Assembly: GCF_050947875.1 (NCBI RefSeq)
Contig: NC_134569.1
Coordinates: 21,737,631-21,801,630 of the forward strand
Source: Dermacentor variabilis
Lineage: Eukaryota; Arthropoda; Arachnida; Ixodida; Ixodidae
DNA length: 64,000 nt
Reading direction: 5' to 3'
The notes beneath the pieces are model-generated. The model made no database searches and was not told the origin of the DNA. It was given only the letters and a program-made list of their open reading frames with translations. How positions within the stretch are numbered: position 1 is the stretch's first letter; every line of letters begins with the position of its first letter. Shown in pieces: positions 38,487 through 49,700 of this stretch. A program made the position numbers and the translations under genes.

Positions 38487-39688
38487 TTCATGAAACACTA
38501 CGATGCACTATCAAATGAAAGTACGACACGCGCCCATAAAACTATAATAGCCTCTTTATTTCTTTTCTCGCTTTAACGTCAGTCATGTTCAAATGGTTAA
38601 GTTCCAATGGTTAGACCATGGCCACGCGGTCTCTTCCCTGAAATGCTCGAGTTGTGATGTTGTCATGACCACTGCTATGGCACGGTGCTTAGTACAGCAC
38701 ATCATAAATAATTACCCGATAAATTATTTGGTCAGACGGAACGGCGCAGAATATTTTTCTAAGCGTGCAGACCTGTTGAGAAAGCGAACGTAGTGCCTCT
38801 TTACCCGCCGTAAGAGGCGGAAAAACGATAGCCGGCGGGCTCTGGGGCGAAAGCGGTGCCGATTATGGCAGTTAACGAAAAAAAAAAAGGAAAAAGCTTT
38901 AAAAAATGAAGACTGTGGCAAACAGCAGTAATAAAGCGGCGTCTATGACAAAACAGGAATAAGCGAACGAAAGTGAGGCATCCGCTAAGAAGCTGGGCGT
39001 AGCGCAGTCACGGCAGCAGCGCACGCTCCGACGGCTCAGCTCCCGCGGGACCCATCCGTCAGGGTCGGCCCGAAGGCCTATATTGGGGACCGCCAAGACT
39101 ACCGCGCACTTTTGCGGGCCACCAGCCAATTTGGCACGACGACGACGCCTACTTCCTCGCCCGCTCACAGAGCGCGACGATCATGCACGCACACGGAAAG
39201 AAGTGCGCCATCAACACATCGCCGCAGTTCGCCGGCACCGCCAGCTCCTCGCCTTTTTTTGCCGCACGCCGCCTTCGACGAAGTCACGATGCCCGGACGT
39301 CGCACGATGAAAAATGGGACGCGACATAAGAGAGACGCCACACAGGTGGGCATCGCGCTTGGACGCACCGAAATCGGTTATGCGCAACAGCGCCAGAGCT
39401 GCTTTTGGACGACTATACGAAGCGAAGAGACAAAAAAGGCTTGCAAAAAAGTTTGCAAAAGACAAAAGACAAAAAAGTTTGCAGCTACACTGTCAGATTA
39501 TTGAAGAACAAGGAAAGGAAGAGAGACAGAGAGAGTGGTCGGGCTTCTGCACGAGAAAGTTAAACAGGTTACTGATCATGCTGCCGCTCATGATCATGGT
39601 GAAATTAAATTAAAGAGATTTTTAACGTCGTAAAGCAACAGAAAGAGGCGAGGGGGGGGGGACGGGGACGTATGAAGGACAAATCAAT
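38487..39688. other. Non-genic stretch
   Basis: A GC-rich patch at 38,900-39,310 is open on both strands. Purine-rich short direct repeats of CAAAAAAGTTTGCA type lie at 39,440-39,483. No gene is supportable. Confidence 0.4.
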
Positions 39689-40066
39689 GGGGAGATCCGG
39701 ATTACCTTTTGCCACCTGGTTTTTCTTATGATGTGCATACAAGACACGGTACACGAGCGTTTTTTGCATTCTGCCCCAATCGAAATAAGAACCCATTCAT
39801 TTTCGACAGCGAAAAAAAAAAAAAACACGGAGAAGGAAGAATACAGGACCAGCACTCACAGGATCTGCGCTGGTCCTGTGCTCTTCCTTGCCCGTGTTTT
39901 TTTTTTTTTTGCGCTGTTTAAAATAAATGCCCAAATAAATGATCCGTACCAACTAGCTCGCACCCAAACCCTTCTACGAAATACGGCCATCACGGTTGGG
40001 GATCGAACCCGTGACATCAGCAACGCATAGAGAAGGTCGTAACCACTGAGTAACCACGGAAGGTGG
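39689..40066 (-). mobile_element. SINE split by a later insertion
   Basis: Two SINE pieces flank an insertion. The distal body is at 39,689-39,787 (ATGTGCATACAAGACACGG, ACGAGCGTTTTTTGCATT) and the tRNA-like head at 39,977-40,066, with box B GGGTTCGATCCCC (40,010-39,998) and box A GTTACTCAGTGG (40,054-40,043). The break falls at the CGAAAT site joining body to head in the intact copies, and CGAAATA is now present on both sides of the insert. The far 3' part of the SINE is missing. Confidence 0.8.
39788..39976. mobile_element. 189-bp fold-back insertion inside a SINE
   Basis: The insert is flanked by 7-bp direct repeats CGAAATA (39,781-39,787 and 39,977-39,983). Its core, 39,806-39,917, is a hairpin: a 48-base left arm and a 49-base right arm, each with ACAGCG, 14 A (or T on the other side) and CACGG, pair across a 15-base loop with few mismatches. 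The ends of the insert do not form obvious terminal inverted repeats, so the class is unclear. It has no coding capacity. Confidence 0.75.
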
Positions 40067-40396
40067 ACGATGACGGATTGTAATATTTGAGCGCTACGGG
40101 CGTGCCCTGTATTTAATAAAAATGTAAATTCAGCCAGTGAGTTCATTGACTCTCACAATCACCCATGCGATCATGGGCTGTACAGCCTGCCGCCGCCACC
40201 CCACAGAATCTGTAAGAAAGCTCCTACAGAGCGCGCTGTGTAAGAAGAGTCGTAATACAGATCAGAAAAAAAAACACAAATAAATTAATTATGGGGATAC
40301 TGAAGTGATCGGTTGGGTGAGGAGGACGAAGACCGAGAACAAATATTCCTGATCCTCAACTCATAACACGACAAGTCGAAGAAACAAACAGCGGCA
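40067..40396. other. Non-genic stretch
   Basis: It contains only a small palindrome, CCCATG-cgat-CATGGG, at about 40,164-40,179. Confidence 0.45.
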
Positions 40397-40954
40397 CTAG
40401 GTCCAAGTGCCCGCCGATCCAATTATTTTTTCAGTAGCGCATCGCGCGCTCGCTGGAGCGCGTGCATGATTACGGAGCCATCGATAACGTTTGCCCTCAG
40501 GATAAACCATCGCCGAAATTGCTTTCGCAAGCTTAGGCCCTTCCCGATCGGCGTCCAACAACAACAACAACTCGGGCCTCGTTTCCCACCACCAAGGCGA
40601 GATGCTATAGTCGCGGCGTCTCTAAGTTTCCTTTAGGATTTGATTAAAGGCGCCCCCCGGAGCAGTCAGCGCCACCAGCGTGTTAAGCTGATTAGCGGTG
40701 CACCAAGAATCTACGCTCTGCTGCGAGGCGTCCATAATCGCATCTGAACGCCTGCATCGCCTAGCCGACACGGGTGGTGCGGATGCGAGGCAAAGCTTGA
40801 TGTAAAATTCAGACAAGCGAGAGGAAAGGAAAATAGAGGGGCGGCAGCGCAAAGGAACCATATAAGCCGCATTAGAAAAACAGCTAAAGACTGAAGGAAG
40901 ATCTGCTCTAATTGCGTTGCATCCCAACAGACACGCGTGGCTTATTTCTGGCAT
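40397..40954 (-). pseudogene. Unrecognised decayed open frame with one in-frame TAG
   Basis: A 110-codon frame (40,954-40,622) ends in TAG, yet the same frame stays open for 74 more codons to a second TAG (40,399-40,397). The second part contains SPWWWETRPELLLLLDADRE and EGKRYRWLRN, more protein-like than most frames here. Five consecutive TTG codons give the Leu run. I recognise no family. It could be a remnant of a transposon-encoded protein broken by a point mutation, or two chance frames. Confidence 0.3.
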
Positions 40955-41400
40955 TAGGGGGACCTTAATTCGTGTATAGATGCAACATATAAGCGCGGCA
41001 CTTGTGCACTAATTACAAGCACGCTGCCATCATACTCTGGCCCAAAGGCGATCAGCCCTTGTAGTTACAAAAGAAGCGACGCCGGCCTTCTTCTTTGGCG
41101 CACAAAAGGTTTTCGAGCACAGGGTGTGCTTTCTGCTCGAGAGAGGCTACTGGAACGTGCACGAACGTTTTTCCCTAAACGCCATTCCATACGACGTTAC
41201 ATAAGGTCCTCGAGCTGCGCGTCTATACTGATACAACACGCATGAACGTGTGGCAGGGCAAAGTGAGCCGTTGATGCGGAAGACCTAGCGCGTGGGAGAA
41301 ATGCGGAGTCGCAGTGCGCGGACGCGCGAGTGTGGGAAAGGAAAAAAAAAGGCTTTGGCTGCGGCTTAGCTCAGCTAACCCTGGATATGCAAAGCGAAAG
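40955..41400. other. Non-genic stretch
   Basis: Nothing is supportable between the decayed frame and the tandem repeat. Confidence 0.5.
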
Positions 41401-41454
41401 CTTGGTTTATAGCCTGGTTAAGTCTTGGTTTCACTTGGTTAACCTTTGATTTAG
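41401..41454. repeat. Short tandem repeat of CTTGGTTWA type, 10-12 bp units
   Basis: About five imperfect units (CTTGGTTTATAG, CCTGGTTAAGT, CTTGGTTTCA, CTTGGTTAACC, TTTGATTTAG). It lies about 190 bases beyond the LINE tail hairpin. Confidence 0.6.
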
Positions 41455-41639
41455 CTGTATGTACTATACTTAGGTATACAATCATCGTTAAGCCAGGTAT
41501 GACGGCTCTGCCTAGGTCGGAGGCTAGACATGACTGTGATTGGGCTTGGGTAGACACGCATCGTTTGATGGTGCGACGCCTGTTGTGCCACAGGGAAAGC
41601 GCAAGTGCTAGACATGCAAATAGACGCCGCCAACATGCG
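41455..41639. other. Spacer between tandem repeat and LINE tail
   Basis: No feature was found. It may hold the true 3' end of the LINE, which I could not place exactly. Confidence 0.4.
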
Positions 41640-41735
41640 CAGGAAGAACAAGAGAGAAGGCAGGGATGTTTGCCAGAAATGCATCTGGTTGGCTGCCCTA
41701 CTCTGGGGGAGGGGAAAGAGGGAATAGAAAGATAA
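41640..41735 (-). repeat. LINE 3' tail with hairpin, copy A
   Basis: This is the 3' UTR end of the host LINE. On the minus strand a TTCCCTCTTTCCCCTCCCCC block leads into CCAGA (loop of 6) TCTGG (41,688-41,673) and then CATCCCTGCCTTCTCTC. The same layout occurs at 44.2 kb and 50.3 kb. Such structures are what LINE reverse transcriptases recognise to begin target-primed reverse transcription; the role here is inferred. Confidence 0.75.
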
Positions 41736-44124
41736 GGTAGAGAGAGGAGGGGATGGAGAGGAAAGCCACAGAGAGCTCCCGCACGCACGCGGGTGGCCTG
41801 AGCAAGTCAACGGCGTTTACATAGGCCAGTCGCCCTCAAGAAACACAAAGGTGCCTTCGTAGCTTTGTGGGCCGACGAGCGATGGGGACGGTCTACGAGT
41901 AGCACTTGCACAGACAACGACCGATCGTCCAGTCGTCGCAATGCGATAGATAATGTTTGTCTTTCCGACTGAAATCGATGACAATGGCACAATGAATGTT
42001 CGATGTTTTCTTCCACGCCGCAGACGTCGCATGCAGCGCTGCCGGTCATTCCAATCAAAGTAGTGTACGCCTTCGTGAAAGCCACTCCCAACCACAGCGG
42101 TATAGAAGCGATGCCTCACGTCGGTGAAGCCCGAGTGGAGGTCGGAGTTGGAGCGAAGGGTTCAGTTCGTACGACCTGCTGCGCCTTATATTTGGGGTGT
42201 TCCACATAGTTAACGAGAGCTTGCGTGCCAAGTGACGAAGCTGCCTTGCAACGCCTGTCCTGGAAAGAGGAATAGGAACGTTGTGTTGTTCTTGATTACT
42301 ACTGGGCAGCTTTGTCTGCTTAATCATTTCCACTGATGTCGCAATGGCCAGGTAGTAGCCACTGGACAATAATTTCGCGGCCTTTCTGTTTGACGTCGTT
42401 ATGAAATTTGACGATTTCGTACGTTTGCTGTCCGTGAGCTCCAGGTCAGGGAATTAATTGACTGCATGCTGTGTAAAGCCGGTTTCGAGTCGGAAAACAC
42501 GGCCCATGTGCCAGGTCTATGTGTCAATAAATTGAAGCGCCCTGCGCAGAGCCGTGCGTTCTGCAGCCGTGGACGTCGTCACATGTGACGTCTTGAATCG
42601 CAGTGTTACTCATCTTGTCGGTAAAACAGAGCCCCCCCTCCCCCCAATAACTAGTCGATGGGACCGATCCGCCAGTATAGATGTGTACGTGGATACTGTA
42701 TTACTCGTACAACCGGAGTAAGCTCAATTGTTTTAGTCCAAGCAGTGGCAGATCTGGCTTTTTATGAAGTCCTGGAATTCTGAGGTGTACGTCAGGACGG
42801 CACAAACGCCATGGAGGAGACGCCGACCTGGCCGCACGTGTGTACCCCGATGTAAGCGAGGCACAATATGCACTGACAGTTTTGCTAAATGACGTCCGGT
42901 GTCTTTCCACGGTGAGTGCAGCGAGGTGGTGGCAGGGGGTCCGGGAAATGGGCCTGACATGCGCAGGCACTGTCTCGCCGGCGATGCGCGTCGTGATTGA
43001 ATAATGTTGAGCAATGACAATAGTTTCAGCTTTTGACGCACTGCGTAGTAATCCAAGGCATATCCTCAGAGCTTGGGCTTGAATGCTCTCAACTGTACGC
43101 AAATTGGTCTTGGAGGTGCTGGATATAACAGGTAGGCTGTACCGGAGAAACCCAACAAATAACACCCTGTACAGCTGTAACATGAATTGTGTGTACCCCC
43201 CCCCCCCCCTATTTCTTTCCTGCAAGGAACCTGAACAGATGACATATAGCAATCAGTCGCTTCTTAACGTTGTTCACGTGAGGAGTCCAGGATAAGTCTC
43301 TGTGAATCACAACACCTAAGAACCTACGACTTCTCTTGGACGATATCACTTGTCCGTTGATTGATATGGCGTATGCAAACATTGGCTTCCGGGTAAACGC
43401 CCACTGCGCACTTTTCCCACATCACATCCAGACCTTGTTTACGAAGGTAGCATGGTGTCGATGAGGCCGCCTTCGGAAGCCGAGCGCGAAGCTGAAGCCG
43501 TCTCACCCCCGACGTCCAGATACAGACGTCGTCGGCATAGATAGAGAGTCGAACGGTGCTTGACAGATGCTCGAGTAGTCCAACAAAGGTGCTGGCCTTT
43601 GTACTCCGTCCTGAGGGATTCCGCGGCTAGTGTAATACTGGAGGAGTGTCGGGCCATCCCCGGCGAGCACGTAGAATGATCGCATCTCTAGGTAGCTACG
43701 AACCCAAGATATATATCTTGCCACCAAGTCCTATTGCTTCTAACGCTTTATGGATGGCTTCATGGGTAACGTTATCGTAAGCCCCTTGAACGTCTAGAAA
43801 CAAGGCAGCAGACAAGCGCTTACAAGACTTCTGGAATTCGACTTACGTTACCAAGTCGACAACGTTTTCTATAGATGAACCGTCGCGTCTAAATCCTGTC
43901 AACATGTCTGGATAAATTTCATAGACGACTCCAGACACGCTTGAAGCATCCGTTCCATTACTTTTCCTACACAACTAGCAAGCGCGATCGGACGGTATGA
44001 CGCAATGTCCACAGGAGACTTGCCAGCTTTGAGAAGCGTAATCAGGCGACTTGTCTTCTATTCCTAGGGCACGTGCCAGTCGGCCACGAGTCGTTGTACA
44101 GGCGCAGGAGTGCCTTTCGAGCCC

Positions 44125-44237
44125 GTTCACCACGGAGGAGGAGACAAAAGTGAGGAAAGACAGGGAGGTTAACCAGTGTAGGTACCGGCTGGCTACCCTC
44201 TGCTGGGGAAAGGGGTAAAGGGAATAAGGTTACACAG
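44125..44237 (-). mobile_element. Nested LINE 3' tail, copy B
   Basis: A second tail of the same family interrupts the host LINE between its ALCNL and ARKALLRLYND residues, in the same orientation. It keeps the TTCCCTTTACCCCTTTCCCC block, the AGGGTAGC motif, the hairpin stem CCAG/CTGG (44,192-44,173) and GGTTAACCTCCCTGTCTTTC. It is a severely 5'-truncated copy that jumped into an existing element. Target duplications could not be resolved. Confidence 0.75.
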
Positions 44238-45343
44238 AGCGCGGTATGGAACGCCATCCAGTCCTGGCGCTGGGGAACGCCTGCCCAAACAAGCGCAGCC
44301 CTTAGTTTTTCCAGAGAAAAAGGGAACTCCATACGGGGATCACTTAAGAATGGTGAGTGGTCGGGAGTCTGCCTTTCCGTGGAACTTCCTAACCCGGCAA
44401 TCCTCCTACAGACGGATTCTGCGTCTTCAATCTCTTTGCATTGTAGGTAAAGAGCCAGGGAATTAAATGGGTGGCGCTGTCCAGGGGTTGTACAGAGGCC
44501 ACAAACAGTTCTCCATGTGACAGACGAAGGCTTTCAGGGATCCAGAGTCTCGCAGAAAGACATCCATCGTTGTGAAGCCAGCTTGTTCATACGACGCTGT
44601 ATTTCCTTCTGTGTGCGTCTGGCCAATCCCAAATCATGAAAAGACTTTGTGCGTCTCTATCTTGGTTCCGCACGGCGGCGAATTGTCCGAAGTTTCTCTA
44701 ACTCGATGTGGAATTTGGTGCGTGCGGAGCTTTTCAAAATCGAATGTGTGGCAACCTGTAAGGCACCCTTTATTGCGTCCCCTAGGCTGGATGGTATGTC
44801 GTCTCGACAGCAGTCTTCCATGACTGATTTAAGTTTCGGCCAGTCGATGCATTGGACGGCTCCGGAGAATTTGGATTTTGGAGCTAGTCACCTCCTCAAT
44901 CATGAGATAAGTTGGGATGTGGTCACTTCGCCGCGTTTCCAAATCAGACAACCCTTGAACTCTTCGGTTAAAGGAGCGCGAAGCAAAGCTAAGGTCGAGG
45001 CAGCTACTATACGCTGTTCCTCGAACATAGGTGGGGCTTCCATCATTTAACAAACACAGTACTCGTTCAGAGGCAATGGACACCAATCTTCTGCCCCTCG
45101 AGTTAATCTTGGAGCTTCCCCAGGGATAGCGGAGGGCATTAAAATCTCCAGTGATCACCTACTGCGGTGGAGTCGTCAAAATTTCCCGTAAGTGCTCGTA
45201 GTTTAGGCGATTTGACGGTGATAAGTATGCTCCCAGAATTGTGAGAGACCTTGTTCTTCTGCACAGTCAAACATACGTACTGATTTTCATTGTAAGGTGA
45301 CACGGGTGATGAACGTACCTCAAGTCACGGCGCATAAACATCA

Positions 45344-45534
45344 GGTTGGGGTGCCAATTTGAATTTGAGGGTGATACGGGGGTGGGCCAACTTGAAATTT
45401 AGCGTTGATATGGAGGTGGGGCAGCTTGAAATTTGGGTGTGAGCCAACTTAAATTTGGGAGTTGGCCAAATAAATTTAGGGGTTGGCCAACTGTAATTTG
45501 TGGGTGGGTAAACTTGAAATTTGAGAAACAAAAG
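45344..45534. repeat. Minisatellite, about seven 22-bp units
   Basis: The units follow GGTKGGCCAACTTGAAATTT on the plus strand, with a 12-bp spacer between some units. The array begins exactly where LINE homology stops, so it borders the 5' end of the truncated LINE. In translation it gives repeated KLAH/KFKLA-like peptides that are not a gene. Confidence 0.85.
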
Positions 45535-45559
45535 CAAACGCTAAGTAACAGCCGAACCA

Positions 45560-45990
45560 AACAATGCTACGCATTAGGAGACAATTCTCTGAATTTCTGT
45601 AGCTTTTCTTTCCGTGCCACCTTGAGCTCTCCGACCTCGGCTTTCCGTACTCCCAGAAAACAAAACTCGGGTCCAGGAGCTCTTTTCTCCTCATTCCTTC
45701 AACCAACTGATCATCAGAGCGTCCTGGGTGTATCTGCCACGGCACCCAATGCAGCCTTCCTGCCCCGAACGTGCGCGGACTAAGGGGCTCCCGCCCATCG
45801 AAGAATTCTCTTGCGTTGGTACTCTTCCTCTGTTTGTACAGTCTGCAAATTTGTTGCTCCAGCTTCGTGCGGAGAACGCCCAATGAGCGCTCACCGAGAA
45901 ATCGATATTCAAACAGGGACACTGTTGCCACTACATTGGCCCTGCCGAGCGCTCGTCTTTTCCCGGTCCAGGCAGCCTCCGCAGCCTCTG
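45560..45990 (-). pseudogene. Probable Ty3/gypsy integrase C-terminal remnant
   Basis: The minus frame is open from about 45,995 without an ATG near its start. It includes FLGERSLGVLRTKLEQQICR, QRKSTNAREFFDGREPL and RTFGAGRLHWVPWQI. The order G-R-x-L-R-T-x-L, a coiled basic helix, then (V)-x-x-R-x-F-G-x-x-x-x-W-x-P matches the end of the integrase core and its C-terminal chromatin/GPY-like region in gypsy elements. No catalytic DDE residues, RT, protease or LTRs were found nearby, so it is an isolated fragment. The assignment is from motif shape only. Confidence 0.4.
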
Positions 45991-46630
45991 TCCTTCAGCA
46001 CCGCCTCGCAGTCATTCTCGCACCTCGCTATTCGTTATTCAGGCCGCTTATGTCTCCCGATGTCGTCCCTGCGCCTCACAATGACGCGGTAGCTTTTGTC
46101 AAACTCGCTTCCCGAGACTTCTCATTTCATCCCGTGATGCTCCTCTAGGCTTACAAGCTGCGAACACTCTTTTTCCCCGCTTTGTAGCACTAGGATGAAG
46201 AAAAATTAAAATGAAGCGCGCACACTCGCACGTTCAGCGTTCCCTTCTTGCTCGCTTTCTGCGCTTCGCTTCCCGGCCATTTCCGCCCTGCGCGTTTCCC
46301 CGAGGGGTTCGTTAGGCGCAGCTTATAAATATTATCGAGCAACGCCGCGGGAGGAAGTACCCCCCCCCCCCTCTCCCCACCTTACACGATCACGCACGCA
46401 CACAAACAGGCACAGCAAACACAGGTGATCCCCAGAGACAGAAAGAGGCCCCGGAGAAAGAGGTAAGGAGCGAAAAAGAAGCGAAGAAAGGAAGGAAGAA
46501 AGGACGTGCCGTACATCTTCTTCTTGGACAGTTTACGTCCCGAAACGGGAAGCTCGTAAACACCAAGGGGCCAAAGCACCTCGCGCGTAGTCGAGCTTCC
46601 CCTTCAGGCAGCCAGGACCAGGTGACGCGA
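45991..46630. other. Non-genic stretch
   Basis: It contains a C-run (46,360-46,371) and GC-rich sequence. Frames on both strands carry no recognisable motif. Confidence 0.4.
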
Positions 46631-46631
46631 G

Positions 46632-46642
46632 TATAAAAAACA

Positions 46643-46715
<73 letters not shown>
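46632..46715. repeat. TATAAAAAA followed by (GA)35
   Basis: An uninterrupted GA array of 70 bases (46,646-46,715) lies eight bases after TATAAAAAA (46,632-46,640). The array produces serine/leucine frames on the minus strand. GA arrays bind GAGA-type factors in arthropods, so the juxtaposition could matter for promoter architecture, but nothing downstream is recognisable as a gene. Confidence 0.95.
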
Positions 46716-46718
<3 letters not shown>

Positions 46719-49700
46719 ACAGAACACGCCAAAGGAGACGACACGCTTAGGTCAGCAGAAAGAAAACAAAAAGAAAGGCGGAAACGAGCACTGAGGGCAA
46801 CACAAACATCGCGCAATGCAAAGGTGTGCAGGCGAACACGCGTGTGGGTGGGGGCACGAAATAAGTAAGGAGTCGCACCGGCCGCGAGTACTGCGCCTGG
46901 CAGTGTGCACGTGAGCGCGTATTACTGACGCGCACATGCGACCAGCACCACTGTGGAACACTCTCGCACCGAGGGTTCTTTCCGCGTGTTACGACGACGA
47001 CTTCGGAATGAGGAGACTTGAGTGCAACAAAGGCCAGCGGAAGCAGAATCGAGGCAGCCTGAGCCGGGCTCGATGACAAGATCGCCAGTCACGGTCTCGC
47101 GCACCATGCACCCAAAGTTGAGGTCACGTGGCACTCCACACGTGCCCAAAGCAACGACGATCAGCAAAACAAAGCAAAAATTACAACATGGCAAGCGAGA
47201 GAGAAGGAACAGATAAAACGAGGAAGGCAAAACAAACCGAGCGGAATAGCAAAAACACGGCAGAGAAATCGCGGACCAGCCGAAATCGCGATGCAAAGAA
47301 AACAAAAGCGACAGCGAGAAAAGAAGGCAGGAGCGTGGAGGCTGAGAGCGTATGTAGTCACCGGGACAAACACGGGGCTGGGTTTCGCCGCCAGAACCCG
47401 CTTGTCTCTGCATGGGGGGGCCCGAGGAACGGAAGAGGAGCTGGAGGCAAAGCAATAGGCTGGACTCGGCCAGGCAGAGCAAAGGCTGTTCGCAAAGCAC
47501 TCCCATTTACATATTTTCACGTTATATAGGCACCGTCTCGCACTTCACTTTGCCTGCATTTTATTCTCATCGTCCAGAAGCGTGGCGCGGCAGCAATGCC
47601 ACGAACACTGCGTATGGGTCAAACACTTTCTACACACGCTTCTCACGCATGCATGTTCCAGATGAACAGCTCGCAAACTGAAAAGAAAGCGCAGGAAAGA
47701 AAGAGGAAAACAACGGGAGACAAAGTGCGAGCGAAAGGAGAAACGTGCTGCCAGAGCAGAAGCCGACGAAAGCGAAGTGAAAACGAGACGCGACGCCAGA
47801 GCGAAATGGTGAATAATAGGCGCCAGACGGTTGTCAATGCGAACATGCAAACGAGGCCAGCAGCTGGATGAGACAGAGAGAGAGAGGTCACCACCGCGCA
47901 GAGTGCACAAAACCCTGGTCGTTGATCCTCTGCCGTATCATAGCTCGTCTTTTCATTTATTATTTTTTTCCGGAGGTCGCCGTTCTACCGCGAAACACGA
48001 GTGCGAGTGAGGCTTGCGTTTTCTTTTAGGCACCGGCGCGTCACTCAGTCGGGCCGCCTTCCCCACTGCGCTGGTTTCCTAAGCTCTTTCCCAGCAGCGC
48101 ACCTCTCCGGCAACCTTCCAGCGCTTCGTTGCCTATACAACCGAGACCCACCGCCGCCACCACTGCATTGCGGGAAAGCATCTCAGTCGGGCGCTGCTGG
48201 CGGCAGGAGAAGAAGCCAGCGGGGCGGATAGCAGGCGCATAAATCACTTCCAGGGATGACAAACGCGCCGACGACGCCCCATATACGGAGCGGAGACGTC
48301 GACGATAGCGCGCGCTGACAGCCGGTGCCGAGCGCGCGTATACCCGCTGGGGAAATGACGTTCAAAACGCGTTGCCACCTCTACCTCGCTTGTCTCACTG
48401 CCGTCTCGTGAGATGGCCCCGCTTTCGGCGAACGCGCACAAGCGAAGTGTGGACGTGAGAGAGAGCGAGCACGGCTAATGCAAGCACGGCATCTCCCGCG
48501 CTGCCAGTCGGTCCCTTTGCTCGACGCTATGCGCGTGGCGCCCCGGAGACTAAGTAAGCGGCGCGAGCGTTTGCCGCTCGACAGTACCGGAGAGAGCGTT
48601 CGCAGACGCTTGGGGCAGGGTGAACGAGAGTGCACTTCCGAGACAACAGAGCGCTGGCGCGGCTCAGTCGTCGTCACTTCGAGCTGTCACAAATGATGCT
48701 TCGTTTATTCCTTAAAAGCATGACATGGTTCGTACTCTTAGCGAAAGACACGCGGCTTCAAGAGAACGGACAGAAAACAAGCGGATCAAGCATTCACCAC
48801 AGCGACTGAAATGTCGCACTGCGATCTGTTCTCTAAAGCAGGCTTCTCACGCAGCACACGCCTATCATTGTCACATGTCCGCGAGAAAGCGTGGCTATCA
48901 CCAGCCTGTCCAAGTGCTCAGAGTTGAAAGAACTTTTTTTTTCTCTGCATTTTAGCAAGGCTGCCTGTTCCCATCAATGGAAAAGAACGCGTGAGCCGCG
49001 CTAACGATGCGCCAGATCTGTCGAAGTTCTCCTCGCAGTTTGAAAAAAAAAAAGAGAAAGAAAACACAAACTATACGAGTAGCGCGCGCCGACGGACTCG
49101 CCACTGGTGGCGGCCTTGTTGCACTCGAGTAAGCAGGAAGCCAGCCGCCTGAGTTTTCTGCGTCGTTGCTCGTGCTTCTCTGTTTTACTTACTTTTGGAG
49201 CGAAATAAGCAACACCCGTCGCATGCTTAGCTTCAAGGCGTGTCGGAGAACAACTGCTGCGCGGTGGGGTACGCGTGCTGAAATGCCTGCGAAAACTTGG
49301 CGGCGACACGGCTCTAATCATTTCCCGCGAGGCCTCATTCTCCGCCGTTCGGTGGAGAATGGCTTGTTCTCTGGCTTTCTTTGTCATGCATTGTCATCTC
49401 GGTGTTTGTTGCACTAGATCAAATTTAGACGAATTTTTGGTTCGGTTTCACCGCATCTAGCATGCGGGTTTATGACATTTCTCTTAGGTCCTGAGCGCCA
49501 TCCGCCACCTCCTTACCGTGTTGCTCTTGCTAGGGTGCACGACTGTACGAGTACATCGTGTTGCGTGTTGAAGCTGCTGAGGTTTGCAAGGCCCGATTTC
49601 GTTAGTTTTATGCGGCCCGTTAGATTGTTGCAATAGCTGTCACGCAGTTCGTGCGATTGAATATACTTTATGCGTGGCTTCGCGCATGTTGAACTGCTGC

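Larger units (their letters stand above)
41640..45340 (-). pseudogene. Nearly complete I-superfamily LINE ORF2, dead copy
   Basis: On the minus strand, in order: C-terminal part of an APE-type endonuclease (ITGDFNA, LDLSFAS, RRSDHIP; 45,300-44,830); linker; RT with APGLDG (about 44,260), LLKAGKSPVDIASYRPIAL (44,040-43,981), FLDVQGAYDNV (about 43,803-43,768), GIPQDGV and YADD (43,539-43,528); RT thumb (43,320-42,700); RNase H with first motif YTGGS (42,679-42,665) where Asp is expected, AERTALRRALQFI and SDS; and a CCHC-like CDVC...H....C segment (about 42,030). RNase H after RT places it in the I superfamily. It has several frameshifts, an in-frame TAA (43,845-43,843), loss of the first RNase H Asp, no endonuclease N-terminus or ORF1, and a nested tail at 44.2 kb. 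It cannot make a working protein. Confidence 0.88.

Noticed and set aside
46533..46816. Ser-Leu repeat protein
   Set aside because: Translation of the (GA)35 array on the minus strand.
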